Positions 53,535 to 62,849 of a DNA stretch of 64,000 bases are shown here, piece by piece. Source of the stretch: Streptosporangiaceae bacterium (GTDB taxonomy: Bacteria; Actinomycetota; Actinomycetes; Streptosporangiales; Streptosporangiaceae); the NCBI GenBank assembly GCA_025934375.1, contig JAICYD010000014.1:17447-81446 (forward strand). The letters are read 5' to 3'. The notes under the pieces were generated by a model, which was not told the DNA's origin, did not search any database, and was given only the letters and a program-made list of their open reading frames with translations. The stretch's first letter is position 1; the number at the start of each line of letters is the position of its first letter. A program made the translations under genes and the position numbers.

Positions 53535-54143
53535 CTAAGCTCCTGGGCGGCTGCGGGCAGCGATCGCGGCCGCTACATCCCGTGCCCAGGCATGGTCCAC
53601 GGGCCCGGTGCGGAAGATCAGCCGGTACCACAGCGAGCCATAGATGAGGTCGCGGGCCAGCACGGCGTGTCCGGCCTCGATCTCGCCGCGGGCCACGGCA
53701 CGGTCCAGCAGCTCGCCGAGGGCGGCGCGCCGCCTGGCCAGGAAACGGTCGCGGATCTGAAGCGCCTGGCCCTCGTCGGCGGCGGCGGCCGCCGCGAGGT
53801 GCCGCAGCACGCTTGCCGTGGGTGGATTAACCGAGTCTGCCGTGGCGTGCAGGAACTCCCCCAGGTCCCCTAGCAGCGTCCCGGTGTCGGGCAGCGGGAC
53901 GGCCTGCTGCCCGTATTCGGCCATGGCGTCGAGGATGACTTCTGTCTTGGAGCGCCACCAGCGGTAAAGCGTCTCTTTGCTAACGCCTGCCCGCTTTGCG
54001 ATCGCCTCCATGTGCAGGCTCGCCGGCCCTTCGGCGGTCGCCAGCTCCATCGCCGCCGCCAGGATTGCCTGGCGCGCGTGCTGGCTGCGCGGCCGGCCGG
54101 GGCGCCGGGCCGGCTCCCGCGCCACCTCTGGGTCTCTTGTCAT
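53535..54143 (-). CDS. TetR-family regulator, probable cluster regulator
   Basis: 202 residues. The HTH is RPRSQHARQAILAAAMELATAEGPASLHMEAIAKRAGVSKETLYRWWRSKTEVILDA at about 18-74, of the TetR_C_7/AcrR-like type with KETLYRWW. The C-terminal half is the ligand-binding domain (LARRRAALGELLDRAVARGEIE). It diverges from the SDR at 54249, with an operator-like palindrome over the shared promoter, and lies upstream of the shell operon in the same direction. It likely controls that SDR and possibly the operon. Confidence 0.9.
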   Translation of the reverse strand: MTRDPEVAREPARRPGRPRSQHARQAILAAAMELATAEGPASLHMEAIAKRAGVSKETLYRWWRSKTEVILDAMAEYGQQAVPLPDTGTLLGDLGEFLHATADSVNPPTASVLRHLAAAAAADEGQALQIRDRFLARRRAALGELLDRAVARGEIEAGHAVLARDLIYGSLWYRLIFRTGPVDHAWARDVAAAIAARSRPGA

Positions 54144-54156
54144 CCGCCTAGATTAC

Positions 54157-54179
54157 CGAACGATCCGTTCGTATATACT
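54157..54179 (+). promoter_or_regulatory. TetR operator and -10 box before the divergent SDR
   Basis: CGAACG (54157-54162) and CGTTCG (54166-54171) form a tight inverted repeat with a 3-bp centre, next to TATACT (54174-54179), a good -10 for the SDR gene. Binding here would block both divergent promoters. Confidence 0.65.
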
Positions 54180-54248
54180 CGATACCGTACGGCGTGTTCG
54201 GAAATACGATGCCCGGGGAGTGTCCCGGGACGGAGCGGAGGCCAGATA

Positions 54249-54959
54249 ATGGGCATGGACGGACGGCATGTCGCGGTGATCGGCGCTAGCAGTGGCATCG
54301 GGCTGGAAACGGCCCGGCTGCTGGCCGACCGGGGGGCACGCGTCACCCTGGGCAGCCGTGACCGCGGCCGGCTCGACGCGGCGGTCAAGGAGATCGGCGG
54401 CGGGACCGCGATCGTCGTGGACGGCGAGGACGCGGCCTCGCTGCGGGCGTTCTTTGGCGAGGCCGGGCCGATCACCGACCTGGTGATCACGATGACCAGG
54501 CGCGGCGGCGGCGCGCTTGCCGCGGACCTGGCCGAGGCTGACCTGGAGGGCGCGTTCCGCGGCAAGACCATCGCCCACTTGCGGGCCGTCGCGCTGGCCC
54601 TGCCGACCCTCGCACCCGATGCCTCAGTCACGCTGGTGACGGCCGGCTCGTACTCGCTGCCGGGCACCGCGCCTCTCGCGGCGGCCAACGGGGCACTCGA
54701 GGCGGCCATCCGCCCGCTCGCTGTGGAGCTGGCCCCCCGCAGGGTCAACGCGGTGTCCCCCGGCGTAATCGAGACTGGCTGGTGGGACGAGGTGCCGGCG
54801 GATGCCAGGCAGAATGCATTCAAGGAGTTCGCGCAGCGTGTCCCGGTTGGCCGCAACGGCCAGCCGCACGACGTAGCGCAGGCGATCATCGCCCTGATCG
54901 AGAACGGGTTCGTGACCGGAGTGGTGTTCCCGTGCGATGGCGGCCTGCGCCTCACCTGA
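54249..54959 (+). CDS. SDR-family protein without Tyr-x-x-x-Lys
   Basis: 236 residues. The NAD(P) motif VIGASSGIG at 10-18 and the LGSRDRGRLDAAV turn are canonical, but in place of Tyr-x-x-x-Lys the segment reads LAAANGALEAAIRPLAVELAPRRVNAVSPGV (Ser/Thr in VTAGSYS retained). Such proteins form a distinct actinobacterial SDR branch. The TetR gene diverges from it, and operator overlap suggests it is induced by the TetR ligand. The ATG at 54249 follows GGAGG; ATG 54255 is a close alternative. It ends before a strong hairpin terminator. Confidence 0.87.
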   Translation: MGMDGRHVAVIGASSGIGLETARLLADRGARVTLGSRDRGRLDAAVKEIGGGTAIVVDGEDAASLRAFFGEAGPITDLVITMTRRGGGALAADLAEADLEGAFRGKTIAHLRAVALALPTLAPDASVTLVTAGSYSLPGTAPLAAANGALEAAIRPLAVELAPRRVNAVSPGVIETGWWDEVPADARQNAFKEFAQRVPVGRNGQPHDVAQAIIALIENGFVTGVVFPCDGGLRLT

Positions 54960-54983
54960 CCACCCTCCCGCGCTGGCCCTCCG

Positions 54984-55011
54984 CCGCCGGGCAGCCTGAG
55001 CTGCCCGGCGG
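54984..55011. terminator. Bidirectional hairpin terminator
   Basis: CCGCCGGGCAGC (54984-54995), loop CTGA, GCTGCCCGGCGG (55000-55011): a perfect 12-bp stem between convergent genes ending at 54959 and 55103. It marks the right border of the biosynthetic cluster. Confidence 0.85.
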
Positions 55012-55102
55012 CCCGGCGACAGCACCACTGCCACGGGCATGGGGATGCCCGTGGCGAGTAGGGCGGGTCGTTACGGAAAAACCGGGAGGAGGGTTGTGCT
55101 CG

Positions 55103-57532
55103 CTACTCGGTCCGCAGGGCGGTGGCGGTGCGGGAGCCGGCCGCCCAGCTCGCGGGGGCCAGTGCCCCGGCGAGCGCGATGGCCAGGCCGGCCAGGGCCA
55201 GCGCCGCGATCTCCGGCAGTGAGTACACCGATATCACGTTCGGCGGGTAGCCGGAGTTGGCGGCGTGCACCATCGCCGGGATCACGCCGTGGTGGAGCGC
55301 GATGCCGGCCGGGACGGCGATGATGCCGGCTGCCAGCCCGGTGATGCCGACCGAGCAGGTAACGAAGGTGAGGGCCTGCCGGGGCGTCATGCCGAGGGCC
55401 TTGAAGATGCCGATGTCGCGGGCGCGCTCGCGGACCTGCAGCGCGACCGTGTTGAGGACGCCCAGGCCGGCCACCGAGACGATCAGCAGGGTGAGCAAGG
55501 TGGCCAGCGTCGTGATCGCCACGATCTCCGTGGTGGTCTTGTTGCTCGCCCTGATCTCGTAGTTGCCGCCGAGCGCGGCCTGCAGCTGGTTGGCGTAGGC
55601 CTGCGGCTTCACGCCTGGCTGCACCGCGATCGCGTACTGCCCGACGCCGCTGGCCGCCGGGTCGACGGCGCTGAGCGTGGCCGGGCTGGTATACACGGCC
55701 GCGCTGTTGCTCGGCACGAACACCTCACCGGCGATCCGCACGGTGACCGCGTGCCGCCCGTTGGCGATCGTAAAGGAATCACCGACCGACGTGCCCGTGT
55801 CGGTGAGGAACAGCGTGTTCACGTCGGCCTCGCGGACGGCCGGCGACGAGGCGTACCACCTGCCCGAGATCAGCGCTATCCCGGACCACCCGGGGTCGCC
55901 GTGGCCGTAGGCCGTGAACTGGACCGGGCCGGCGGCTTCGCTGACGCCAGGCAGCGACAGCGAATCGGTGGATACGGTCAGGTAGTGCAGCGTGCCTGGC
56001 TGCTTGCCCACCGCCGTGATGATGGCCTGTTGCTGCGCCGCTGCCAGGCCCCCGGCGACGACGCCGATGGATACCTTGCCCTTCTGGCTGGCGCCCCCGG
56101 AGGGGTTGCCGGGCCCGAGCGGTGAGTGCTCGGAGACGGTGACCGGCAGGTGCGAAGCAGCGGAGATCTCCGTGAACACGCGGTTCAGCGAGATCGCCAG
56201 GCCCACGCCGAAGGTGACCGCCACCGCGCCGAACAGCACCGCGACTAGCGTGATGAGGGTACGTCCCGGCCGTGCGGCCGGGGACGCGAAGCCGAGCGTG
56301 ACCGGGCGCGGCACCCTGGTGAGCCTGCCCAGGGCACGCTGGGCGGCGAACCCGCGTTTTGGCCTGGGCGCGCGTCCGGTCGCGATCGCCACCGCCGGCG
56401 ACATCTGCCCGGCGCGCAGCGCCGGGCCGGCCGCGGCGGCCAGCGTGAGCGCCAGGACGGCGGCCGGCACCGCCAGGTCCACCCAGAACGGGACGCCGAG
56501 CGCGCCGACCTGGTACAGCTGCGCGGTCTCCTGGTTAAACGGCACCGCGACCAGGTCGCCGCAGATAACGCCGGCCAGCGCCCCGATCACCGCGGGAACC
56601 CCCACCAGCAGCAGGTACGCGCCGATGACCTGGCCCGGCGTGAAGCCGATGGACTTGAGCACGCCGATCCTCGTGGTGCCGGCCACGACCGCGCCGCCGA
56701 CCACGTTGACCACGATCAGCGACGAGATGACGAGCGCGATCACGCCCATCGCGACGATGAACGGCACCCACGGCGCGACGCCTGACTGCTCGGATTGCCG
56801 GACGGTCAGGTAGTCCGCCGTGGCCTGCACGGAGCCGGGCGGCAGCGCGGCCCTGATCGCGCCGATGTCGGCGGCGATGGCGCTGCTGGTCGCGCTGGAG
56901 GCGAACCGGTACAGCAACTGCGCTTGCCCTGTGCCCGCCTGCCCGCCGCCGCCGGCGATGGCGGGCATCTCGGCGGGCAGCACCCAGGCGTCGGCGGTGT
57001 TCGTGACGGAATCCGCGGTGCCCACGACCGTCAGCGCCTGGCCGCCGACCGTGATCGTGGTGCCCAGCTGGGACGGCACGCTGCCGGTGACGGAGACGAC
57101 GGCCTGGTTGCCTGCTGCGGCCCAGTGCCCCTGCCGCAGGGTGATGTCGTCCACCGGGCCGGACGGTACGGAGCGGGCGACAAAGGTCAGCCGGGTGGTT
57201 CCCGAGCCGGGGGTGCCCGGCACCGTGATCGCGGCGCTTTCGCTGGCCAGCGCGAACGGCCCGGCGACGGCGGTGACGCCGCTGACCCTGGTCGCGGCGG
57301 CGAGCTGGGCGGGGGAGGCAACGGACGTGTCGACGGTGACGGCCACGTGCGCGCCGTTTTGCTGGGCGAACGCGTGGTCGAACGGGGAGTGCACGTCGGC
57401 GAGCAGGCCGAGCGCCAGCGTTGACGCGGCCGTGGCGGCCAGTACCACCAGGCCTATGATCACCGTCTGTAGCCTCCGGCTGCCGAGCCCGCCGCCAGCC
57501 GCGCGGACGACCGCGCCGAGTCCGCCGTTCAT
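55103..57532 (-). CDS. ABC transporter permease, FtsX/MacB type
   Basis: 809 residues with the duplicated FtsX-like permease plan: an N-terminal TM helix (LQTVIIGLVVLAATAASTLALG), a large extracytoplasmic MacB-PCD-like domain, three TM helices (about 265-390, including VALVISSLIVVNVVGGAVVAGTTRIGVLKSIGFTPGQVIG), a second extracytoplasmic domain and three C-terminal TM helices (TLLTLLIVSVAGLGVLNTVALQVRERARDIGIFKALGMTPRQAL). The two coupling-helix segments GVLKSIGFTPGQ and GIFKALGMTPRQ are clear. It pairs with the ATPase gene overlapping its start by 4 bp. Role in export or envelope stress, not determined. Confidence 0.9.
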   Translation of the reverse strand: MNGGLGAVVRAAGGGLGSRRLQTVIIGLVVLAATAASTLALGLLADVHSPFDHAFAQQNGAHVAVTVDTSVASPAQLAAATRVSGVTAVAGPFALASESAAITVPGTPGSGTTRLTFVARSVPSGPVDDITLRQGHWAAAGNQAVVSVTGSVPSQLGTTITVGGQALTVVGTADSVTNTADAWVLPAEMPAIAGGGGQAGTGQAQLLYRFASSATSSAIAADIGAIRAALPPGSVQATADYLTVRQSEQSGVAPWVPFIVAMGVIALVISSLIVVNVVGGAVVAGTTRIGVLKSIGFTPGQVIGAYLLLVGVPAVIGALAGVICGDLVAVPFNQETAQLYQVGALGVPFWVDLAVPAAVLALTLAAAAGPALRAGQMSPAVAIATGRAPRPKRGFAAQRALGRLTRVPRPVTLGFASPAARPGRTLITLVAVLFGAVAVTFGVGLAISLNRVFTEISAASHLPVTVSEHSPLGPGNPSGGASQKGKVSIGVVAGGLAAAQQQAIITAVGKQPGTLHYLTVSTDSLSLPGVSEAAGPVQFTAYGHGDPGWSGIALISGRWYASSPAVREADVNTLFLTDTGTSVGDSFTIANGRHAVTVRIAGEVFVPSNSAAVYTSPATLSAVDPAASGVGQYAIAVQPGVKPQAYANQLQAALGGNYEIRASNKTTTEIVAITTLATLLTLLIVSVAGLGVLNTVALQVRERARDIGIFKALGMTPRQALTFVTCSVGITGLAAGIIAVPAGIALHHGVIPAMVHAANSGYPPNVISVYSLPEIAALALAGLAIALAGALAPASWAAGSRTATALRTE

Positions 57533-58251
57533 GGCCGTGCCCCGTCGGGTGCGCCGTGGCCTGCCAGGGTGTCGGAGGCTATCTGGCCGTCAGCGATGTG
57601 GATGACCCGCCGGGCGTACCGGCGGGCCAGTTCAGGGCTGTGGGTGACGACGATCAGGGTCTGCCCGGCGGCGTTGAGCTCGAGCAGCAGGCGGCCGATC
57701 TCGTCGCCTGTCGCGGAGTCGACCGCGCCGGTCGGCTCGTCGGCGACCAGCAGCCCGGGGTCGTTGATGAGGGCCCGGGCGATGGCGACCCGCTGCCGCT
57801 CCCCGCCGGACAGCCGCGCCGGGTAGGCGTCGCGGCGGTGGCCGATCCGCAGGGTGTCGAGCAGTTCGTCGGCGCGCCTGCGTGCCTGCCGCGACCTGCC
57901 GGCGAGCTGGGCGGGCAGCAGGATGTTATCGATGACGGTCATGTCGTCGAGCAGGTTGAAGAACTGGAAGATCATCCCGACCTGGCGGCGGCGGAACCTG
58001 GCGGCGCCCGCCTCCGACAGCTTGTCCACCCGCTCGTCGCCGACGTGCACGGCCCCGCTGGTCGGGCGGTCCAGGCCGGCGATCAGGTTGAGCAGCGTGG
58101 ACTTGCCCGACCCGGACGGCCCCATGATGGCCACCGCCTCGCCATGACCGATCCGCGTGCTCACGTTGTCGACAGCCGGCGCCCCCGCGCTGTCCGGCCC
58201 GGAGCTGTCGTAGCGCTTGGTCACCTTCTCAAGCTGAACTAGCGTATCCAT
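57529..58251 (-). CDS. ABC transporter ATP-binding protein, MacB/LolD type
   Basis: 240 residues from the ATG at 58251 (the frame upstream to 58662 is shadow). Walker A GPSGSGKST at 44-52, Q-loop region IFQFFNLLDDMTVIDNI, signature LSGGERQRVAIARAL, Walker B LLVADEPTGAVDS, H-loop VVTHSPELA. The FQFFNLL Q-loop is characteristic of LolD/MacB/FtsE-type ATPases. It powers the adjacent permease. The divergent histidine kinase at 58415 and its regulator are probably its controllers, as for similar resistance systems. Confidence 0.93.
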   Translation of the reverse strand: MDTLVQLEKVTKRYDSSGPDSAGAPAVDNVSTRIGHGEAVAIMGPSGSGKSTLLNLIAGLDRPTSGAVHVGDERVDKLSEAGAARFRRRQVGMIFQFFNLLDDMTVIDNILLPAQLAGRSRQARRRADELLDTLRIGHRRDAYPARLSGGERQRVAIARALINDPGLLVADEPTGAVDSATGDEIGRLLLELNAAGQTLIVVTHSPELARRYARRVIHIADGQIASDTLAGHGAPDGARP

Positions 58252-58414
58252 GCTGGCGAAGGTAGGTCCGCGGCCGGTCGTTCCGCGTCCGTCGCCGTCG
58301 TTATTTGGCCATAACGAAAACGGGTCACTCCGCAGCGCTGTCATCCTTTCGATGTAGCCGTGATACCGAGCCAGACGGATGCCCTGATCGTGTTCCGCGG
58401 GCCACAATGATGTC

Positions 58415-59674
58415 ATGGCACGACACAGCCGCTGGCTCATGGCCATATTCCGGCGGGCCGAGCCGGACGGTGTGGCCCCCTGGGCGCTGGCCTTCGACGC
58501 TGCGGTCGCGGTCACCGCGGCGGCTGCCGCCGTTTTTGAAGTGGCAGAGCACGACCATTTCGTTACCACCGCGCATCCGGGAATCGGCATGCTGGCGGCC
58601 GCAATGACCGGGCTGCCGCTCGCCTTCCGCCGGTACCACCCGATCGGTGCCTGGCTGGCCATCGTCGCCGCGCTCGTGGGCGTGCACTTGTCCTACCGGA
58701 CCGCCTATGTGCCATCGGTTGGGGGTGGCACCGCCCTTTACGCTGCCTACAGCGCGGTCGCCCACAGCCGGCACCGGAACCTCGCCATCACCGCCGTGGC
58801 CGTCGTGACGGGCGCGCTCATCGTGATCTTTGACAACAGTGGCGGCGGGAGCGGCAAGGTGGGTAATATCGCGATCTACGCGTTCCCCCCCGCGATCGCG
58901 GGCGGCCTCGGCATTCGTGAGCTGCGCCGCCGCCTCGCCGTCTCGGCCGCGAACCTCCGCCAGGCCGACGCGGAGGCCCAGGCCGCCACCAGGGCCGCCC
59001 TCGCCGCCGAGCGTTCGCGCATCGCGGCGGAACTGCACGACGTCGTCACGCACAGCGTCTCGGTCATGATCGTCCAGGCAGGCGCGGCGCGGAAGATCCT
59101 GTCCTCATCGCCCGCCGACGCCGAGGACGCGCTGCTCGCGGTGGAGGCGACCGGGCGGGAGGCGATGACGGAACTGCGCAACCTGCTCGGCCTGCTCAGC
59201 CCCCGCGCGGACGGCCCGGATAACGCACTCGGTACACGCGGCGCTGGCGGCGGCGCCGCGGCCGCCGACCCGGCCGCGTTCGCGCCGCAGCCGGGCCTGG
59301 GCGAGCTGGCCACGCTGGTCGGGCGGCTGTCGGCGGCCGGCCTTCAGGTCGGGGTCGAAGTCCGCGGCGAGCCGAGGCCGCTGCGTTCAGGGACCGACCT
59401 GGCCGCGTACCGGGTAATCCAGGAGGGGCTGACGAACGTCTTGCGGCATGCTGGTGAAGCCACCGCGGCAGTCGCCATCGACTGGGCAGAGGACCTGGTG
59501 ATCACGGTCACCGACGACGGTCGCCGGGCACCTGGCGGCCCGCCCGGCCGCGGGCTGCTCGGGCTGCGTGAGCGGCTCGCGCTCGATGGCGGGACGCTCG
59601 TGGCCGGACCGCGGCCCGGCGGCGGCTGGCAACTGCGCGCGGTCATTCCAGTCCCGGACCGGGGCGCCCCGTGA
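58415..59674 (+). CDS. Sensor histidine kinase, NarL-type partner
   Basis: 419 residues. Four or five membrane helices in residues 22-165 form the sensor, with no large external domain. A HisKA_3 dimerisation helix then carries AAERSRIAAELHDVVTHSVSVMIVQAGAAR with His208, and HATPase_c follows with AYRVIQEGLTNVLRHAGE (N-box) and VTDDGRRAPGGPPGRGLLGLRERL (G-box). Gene order and divergence suggest that it senses a membrane-active compound and induces the ABC transporter encoded behind it. Its stop overlaps the response regulator GTG by 4 bp. The ATG at 58415 is chosen. Confidence 0.92.
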   Translation: MARHSRWLMAIFRRAEPDGVAPWALAFDAAVAVTAAAAAVFEVAEHDHFVTTAHPGIGMLAAAMTGLPLAFRRYHPIGAWLAIVAALVGVHLSYRTAYVPSVGGGTALYAAYSAVAHSRHRNLAITAVAVVTGALIVIFDNSGGGSGKVGNIAIYAFPPAIAGGLGIRELRRRLAVSAANLRQADAEAQAATRAALAAERSRIAAELHDVVTHSVSVMIVQAGAARKILSSSPADAEDALLAVEATGREAMTELRNLLGLLSPRADGPDNALGTRGAGGGAAAADPAAFAPQPGLGELATLVGRLSAAGLQVGVEVRGEPRPLRSGTDLAAYRVIQEGLTNVLRHAGEATAAVAIDWAEDLVITVTDDGRRAPGGPPGRGLLGLRERLALDGGTLVAGPRPGGGWQLRAVIPVPDRGAP

Positions 59675-60483
59675 CGGGGGGGCCTGGCGGGGCGTATGGG
59701 GGCGCCACGCGGGCGGCGACCGTGGTGATCGCCGACGACCAGGCCCTGGTGCGCGGCGGGTTCCGGCTGATCCTGAAGGCGGCGGGCATCGACGTTGTCG
59801 CCGAGGCCGCCGACGGCGAGCAGGCTGTCGCGGCCGTGCTCCAGCATCAGCCCGACGTGGTGCTGATGGACATCCGGATGCCCAAGGTAGACGGCATCGA
59901 GGCAACCCGCCGGATCGTCAGCGCGGCGCCGCCGCCAGCTGACCCGGCGGGCGAGGCGCCGTCGCATCCGAGTAATGCTGACGCCCAGCCGCGGATCATC
60001 ATCTTGACCACGTTCGACCTCGACGAGTACGTGTACCAGGCACTCACCGCCGGGGCCAGCGGTTTCCTCCTCAAGGACGTCACCCCCGAGCACCTGGTCG
60101 CCGCCATCCAGCTGGTCCGCACCGGCGACGCGCTGCTGGACCCTTCCATCACCCGCCGCCTTGTCGAGCGGTTCGCGCCCGTCCCCCGGGCGGCCCAGCC
60201 ACTCCGGGTCCTCCCGGCTCCCCCGGCATCCCCGGGAGCCGCGCTGCCCGGCCCTGCAGGCCCCGCCGGCCGGGATTTGTCCGTGCTCACCCCCCGGGAG
60301 CTTGAGGTGCTCGGCCTGGTAGCCCGCGGCATGTCGACCGCCGAGATCGCCGGGTCCCTGTTCCTGTCTGAGGCAACGGTGAAGACGCACGTCGCCCGCA
60401 TTCTCACCAAGCTCGGCCTGCGTGACCGCGTCCAGGCGGTCGTGCTCGCCTACGAGTGCGGCCTGGTCTCCCCCGGCACCTGA
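59671..60483 (+). CDS. NarL/LuxR-family response regulator
   Basis: 270 residues: receiver domain with acidic DD at 22-23, phospho-acceptor Asp67 in VVLMDIRMP, Lys in GFLLKD, then a long Pro/Ala-rich linker (about 175-205) and a LuxR-type HTH (LTPRELEVLGLVARGMSTAEIAGSLFLSEATVKTHVARILTKLGLRDR). The receiver also carries an unusual Pro/Ser-rich insertion of about 25 residues (PPPADPAGEAPSHPSNADAQ) before its fourth strand. The GTG at 59671 overlaps the kinase stop. Likely target: the ABC operon promoter in the 163-bp divergent gap. Confidence 0.92.
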   Translation: MTGGPGGAYGGATRAATVVIADDQALVRGGFRLILKAAGIDVVAEAADGEQAVAAVLQHQPDVVLMDIRMPKVDGIEATRRIVSAAPPPADPAGEAPSHPSNADAQPRIIILTTFDLDEYVYQALTAGASGFLLKDVTPEHLVAAIQLVRTGDALLDPSITRRLVERFAPVPRAAQPLRVLPAPPASPGAALPGPAGPAGRDLSVLTPRELEVLGLVARGMSTAEIAGSLFLSEATVKTHVARILTKLGLRDRVQAVVLAYECGLVSPGT

Positions 60484-60585
60484 ACATCGGCTCCCGGTCG
60501 CGTTACGGGCCATCGTTGATGGGGCGGCCCGCCTCCTTCGAAGGCAGCCCTCCGCCCATCCAGCCGAGGCGCGATGGTGTCGATG

Positions 60586-61364
60586 TCACGCTGGAGCTAG
60601 GCCAGCTACGAACAGGGCCAGCCACGCCACCTCGCAGGCCAGCATGAGGCGATCGCGGGTGAGGGTGTCCTCCACGAGGCGGACGGTCCGTCGGCCCGTG
60701 AGCATGCCGAACCGGAACAGAGCCAGGGTGAGGGGCAGCGCGCTGGCGATGTGCCAGTAGCGGCCGCTGCCGGTTCCCCCGGCGGCCCACATCACGTACG
60801 TCGTCGCCATGCCCGCCGCCAGGATCGCCTGAATCGCCCGCAGACGAGGTACCCGCCGGTCACCGCCGACAGCAGCGGCGTGCCGGTCGCGAAGCCCGAG
60901 CCGACCGCCAGGGCGGCCAGGGCGGCGGCGATCACGATGGCATCCCGCACCGGCAGGTCGCCGGAGGCGATCGGACGGCTGCACTTGACCGGGTGCCGCC
61001 GGTCTCGTTCGACGTCCATCACGTCGTTGACGTAGTACACCGAGGCTGACGCACAGCTGAAGGCGGCGAGCGCCGCTGCCGCATGCAACAGGCCGCCGGG
61101 GCGCCCTGTTGACGCGCCGGCCAGCGGGGCGGCGAACACCAGCAGGTTCTTCAGCCACTGCCGGGGCCGCGCCCCGCGGACGGCGGCACTGAGCCGGCGG
61201 GATACTGGCAGTCGCGTGCCAGCGGCGCCGCCCCGGACGACGGGCGCGGCACTGGCCGCGAGCGGCCCGCCAGCAGCGGGCAGCATGGCGCGCGTGGCCC
61301 CCGCCTGGCCGCCGGCCACGGCCGGGTTGCTCTCCAACTGCATCCTTTCCACCGCCGAGCGCAA
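60586..61364 (-). pseudogene. UbiA-family prenyltransferase (DPPR synthase-like), deleted and frameshifted
   Basis: The 5' part (61364-60846) encodes AVRGARPRQWLKNLLVFAAPLAG and YYVNDVMDVERDRRHPVKCSRPIASG, the two hallmark regions of decaprenyl-phosphate phosphoribosyltransferases of arabinogalactan synthesis, including the NDxxDxxxD metal motif. After TGGYLV the frame is lost at about 60845. The true C-terminus continues in another frame as AIQAILAAGMATTYVMWAAGG...LACEVAWLALFVAGLAP and ends at 60586. Roughly 100 residues present in intact enzymes (second half with the other Asp-rich loop) are missing at the junction, so this is a deletion and not just a sequencing slip. A functional copy must exist elsewhere if the cell needs it. 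Confidence 0.75.
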
Positions 61365-61415
61365 ATGCGGCTCGACATGCTCGGGCGAGATCCGGAAGGG
61401 GGTCGCGATCGTCGA

Positions 61416-62645
61416 TTACGCCCGGCCGGCCGGGCCGGTCACGACGATCGCGCCTAGCCGCGCCAGCGTGAGGACTCCGGGCGGGGCCTGGGAGGCCGGC
61501 GTGAACATGTACGCCGCGCCGTGCGCTACCTGCTGCGGGGTGCAGATGAACTGGCTGGACACCATGAACTTCCAGTGAGGGTCGGCGACGCACGCGCAGA
61601 CGCTGGCTCGTTCTGCTTGCACCAGGAAACCGGCCATCTCTGACCAGGCGCCGTGCTTCAGCTGGATGACGATCGGCTTGCCCGCCGAGCGGGCCGCGAG
61701 CACGCGGACCACCTGTGGCAGCGCGGGGTCGAAGGCGGTGTTGTGGAAGAGGATGCTGGTGGCGGGGCGAGTCCGAAGGCGAGGCAGGTCACCGCGGTGG
61801 TTGCCGTGGCCAGCGTTACGCTCACCGCCGACGGCAGGGCCTCGGCCACGGCCAGTCCCGCTACCAGCAGCATGATCGCGGGCGCCGACCAGTAGAAGTA
61901 GCTGACGTAGTAGGTCGCCGGGCCGAGGTGATCGACGCCCGTGTCCGCGAATACCAGCAGCAGCGCGGACGACACGGTGTTGACTATCAGCAGCGCGGTC
62001 AGGAACCGGCGTACCGGCCCGCGGGTCAGCAATGTGGTTGCCCCGCCCGCTACCAGGTAGGCGGTCGACCCGGCCCGCGGCCACCGAGGCGACCGCGACC
62101 ACGAACGCCAGGTACACCGGGACGTAGGAGTAGGACAGCCAGTCTGAGCTGAAGGCGGGCGGGTGCAGGTAGGCGAAGGTGAACACCACCGCGAGGGCGG
62201 CCAGGACGCCGCGCGCGCTCGGGGTCCAGCCGTAGGCGATGACCACGACAAACGCGGCGAACGCCCCGCTCAGCGCGTACACGCCGATCAGCTGGCCGTT
62301 GAAGGCAGTCGGAACCCAGCGGGTCGCGGCCCAGAACAACTGCTCAGTCCAGGCCCGGGGATACAGGAATGCCGGGCCGGGGTGGTTGACGTGAGTGTGG
62401 GAGTAGATGCCGGTGAGCAAGGTGAACCGGCGCGCCTGCTCGATGAGGATCGAGTTCGCGCCCTCGTCGGTGCGCTCGTACAGGGGGGTACCGAGGACGG
62501 ATGCGTTCCGCGCGTACAGCACCCCCGCCATCAGCGCGAACGAGACCATCCACGTCCACAGGGGCCGGCGCCGCCTCCGCCGGGCCTCGACAGGATCAGC
62601 GGCAGGCGCGCCGAGGGCACCGGGCGTCCTGACGTCGGATTTCAA
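61416..62645 (-). pseudogene. Polytopic membrane protein with two compensating frameshifts
   Basis: The TTG at 62645, with GGAGGGAACGAATC upstream, starts RTPGALGAPAAD... followed by TM helices (WTWMVSFALMAGVLYARNAS, VYALSGAFAAFVVVIAYG). At about 62070 the membrane-protein reading moves to another frame (TAYLVAGGATTLLTRGPVRRFLTALLIVNTVSSALLLVF, then YYVSYFYWSAPAIMLLVAGLAVAEALP) and returns at about 61760 (TSILFHNTAFDPALPQVVRVLAARSAGKPIVIQL) to the stop at 61416. The N-terminal NHPGPAFLYPRAWTEQLFW region suggests a glycosyltransferase-like (GT-C) membrane protein. It ends 51 bp before the damaged UbiA gene, so the two were probably one cell-wall operon. Confidence 0.65.
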
Positions 62646-62849
62646 GATTCGTTCCCTCCGCCAGGCATGGCGGTCGCCCGCCTGGGTGCTAGGTGTGCCG
62701 TCCTGATAGATGCGTCCAGTGCGCTCGCATGCCGCGTTCGATTTCACGCGAGGGCGGCATCCTTCTCATGTCGGCAAGGCCCCGTTAGTTACAGCCCAGC
62801 ACGGTCTAAATCACGCGGACCGGGGTCTCGCCCCGGTAGGCGGACGCCG

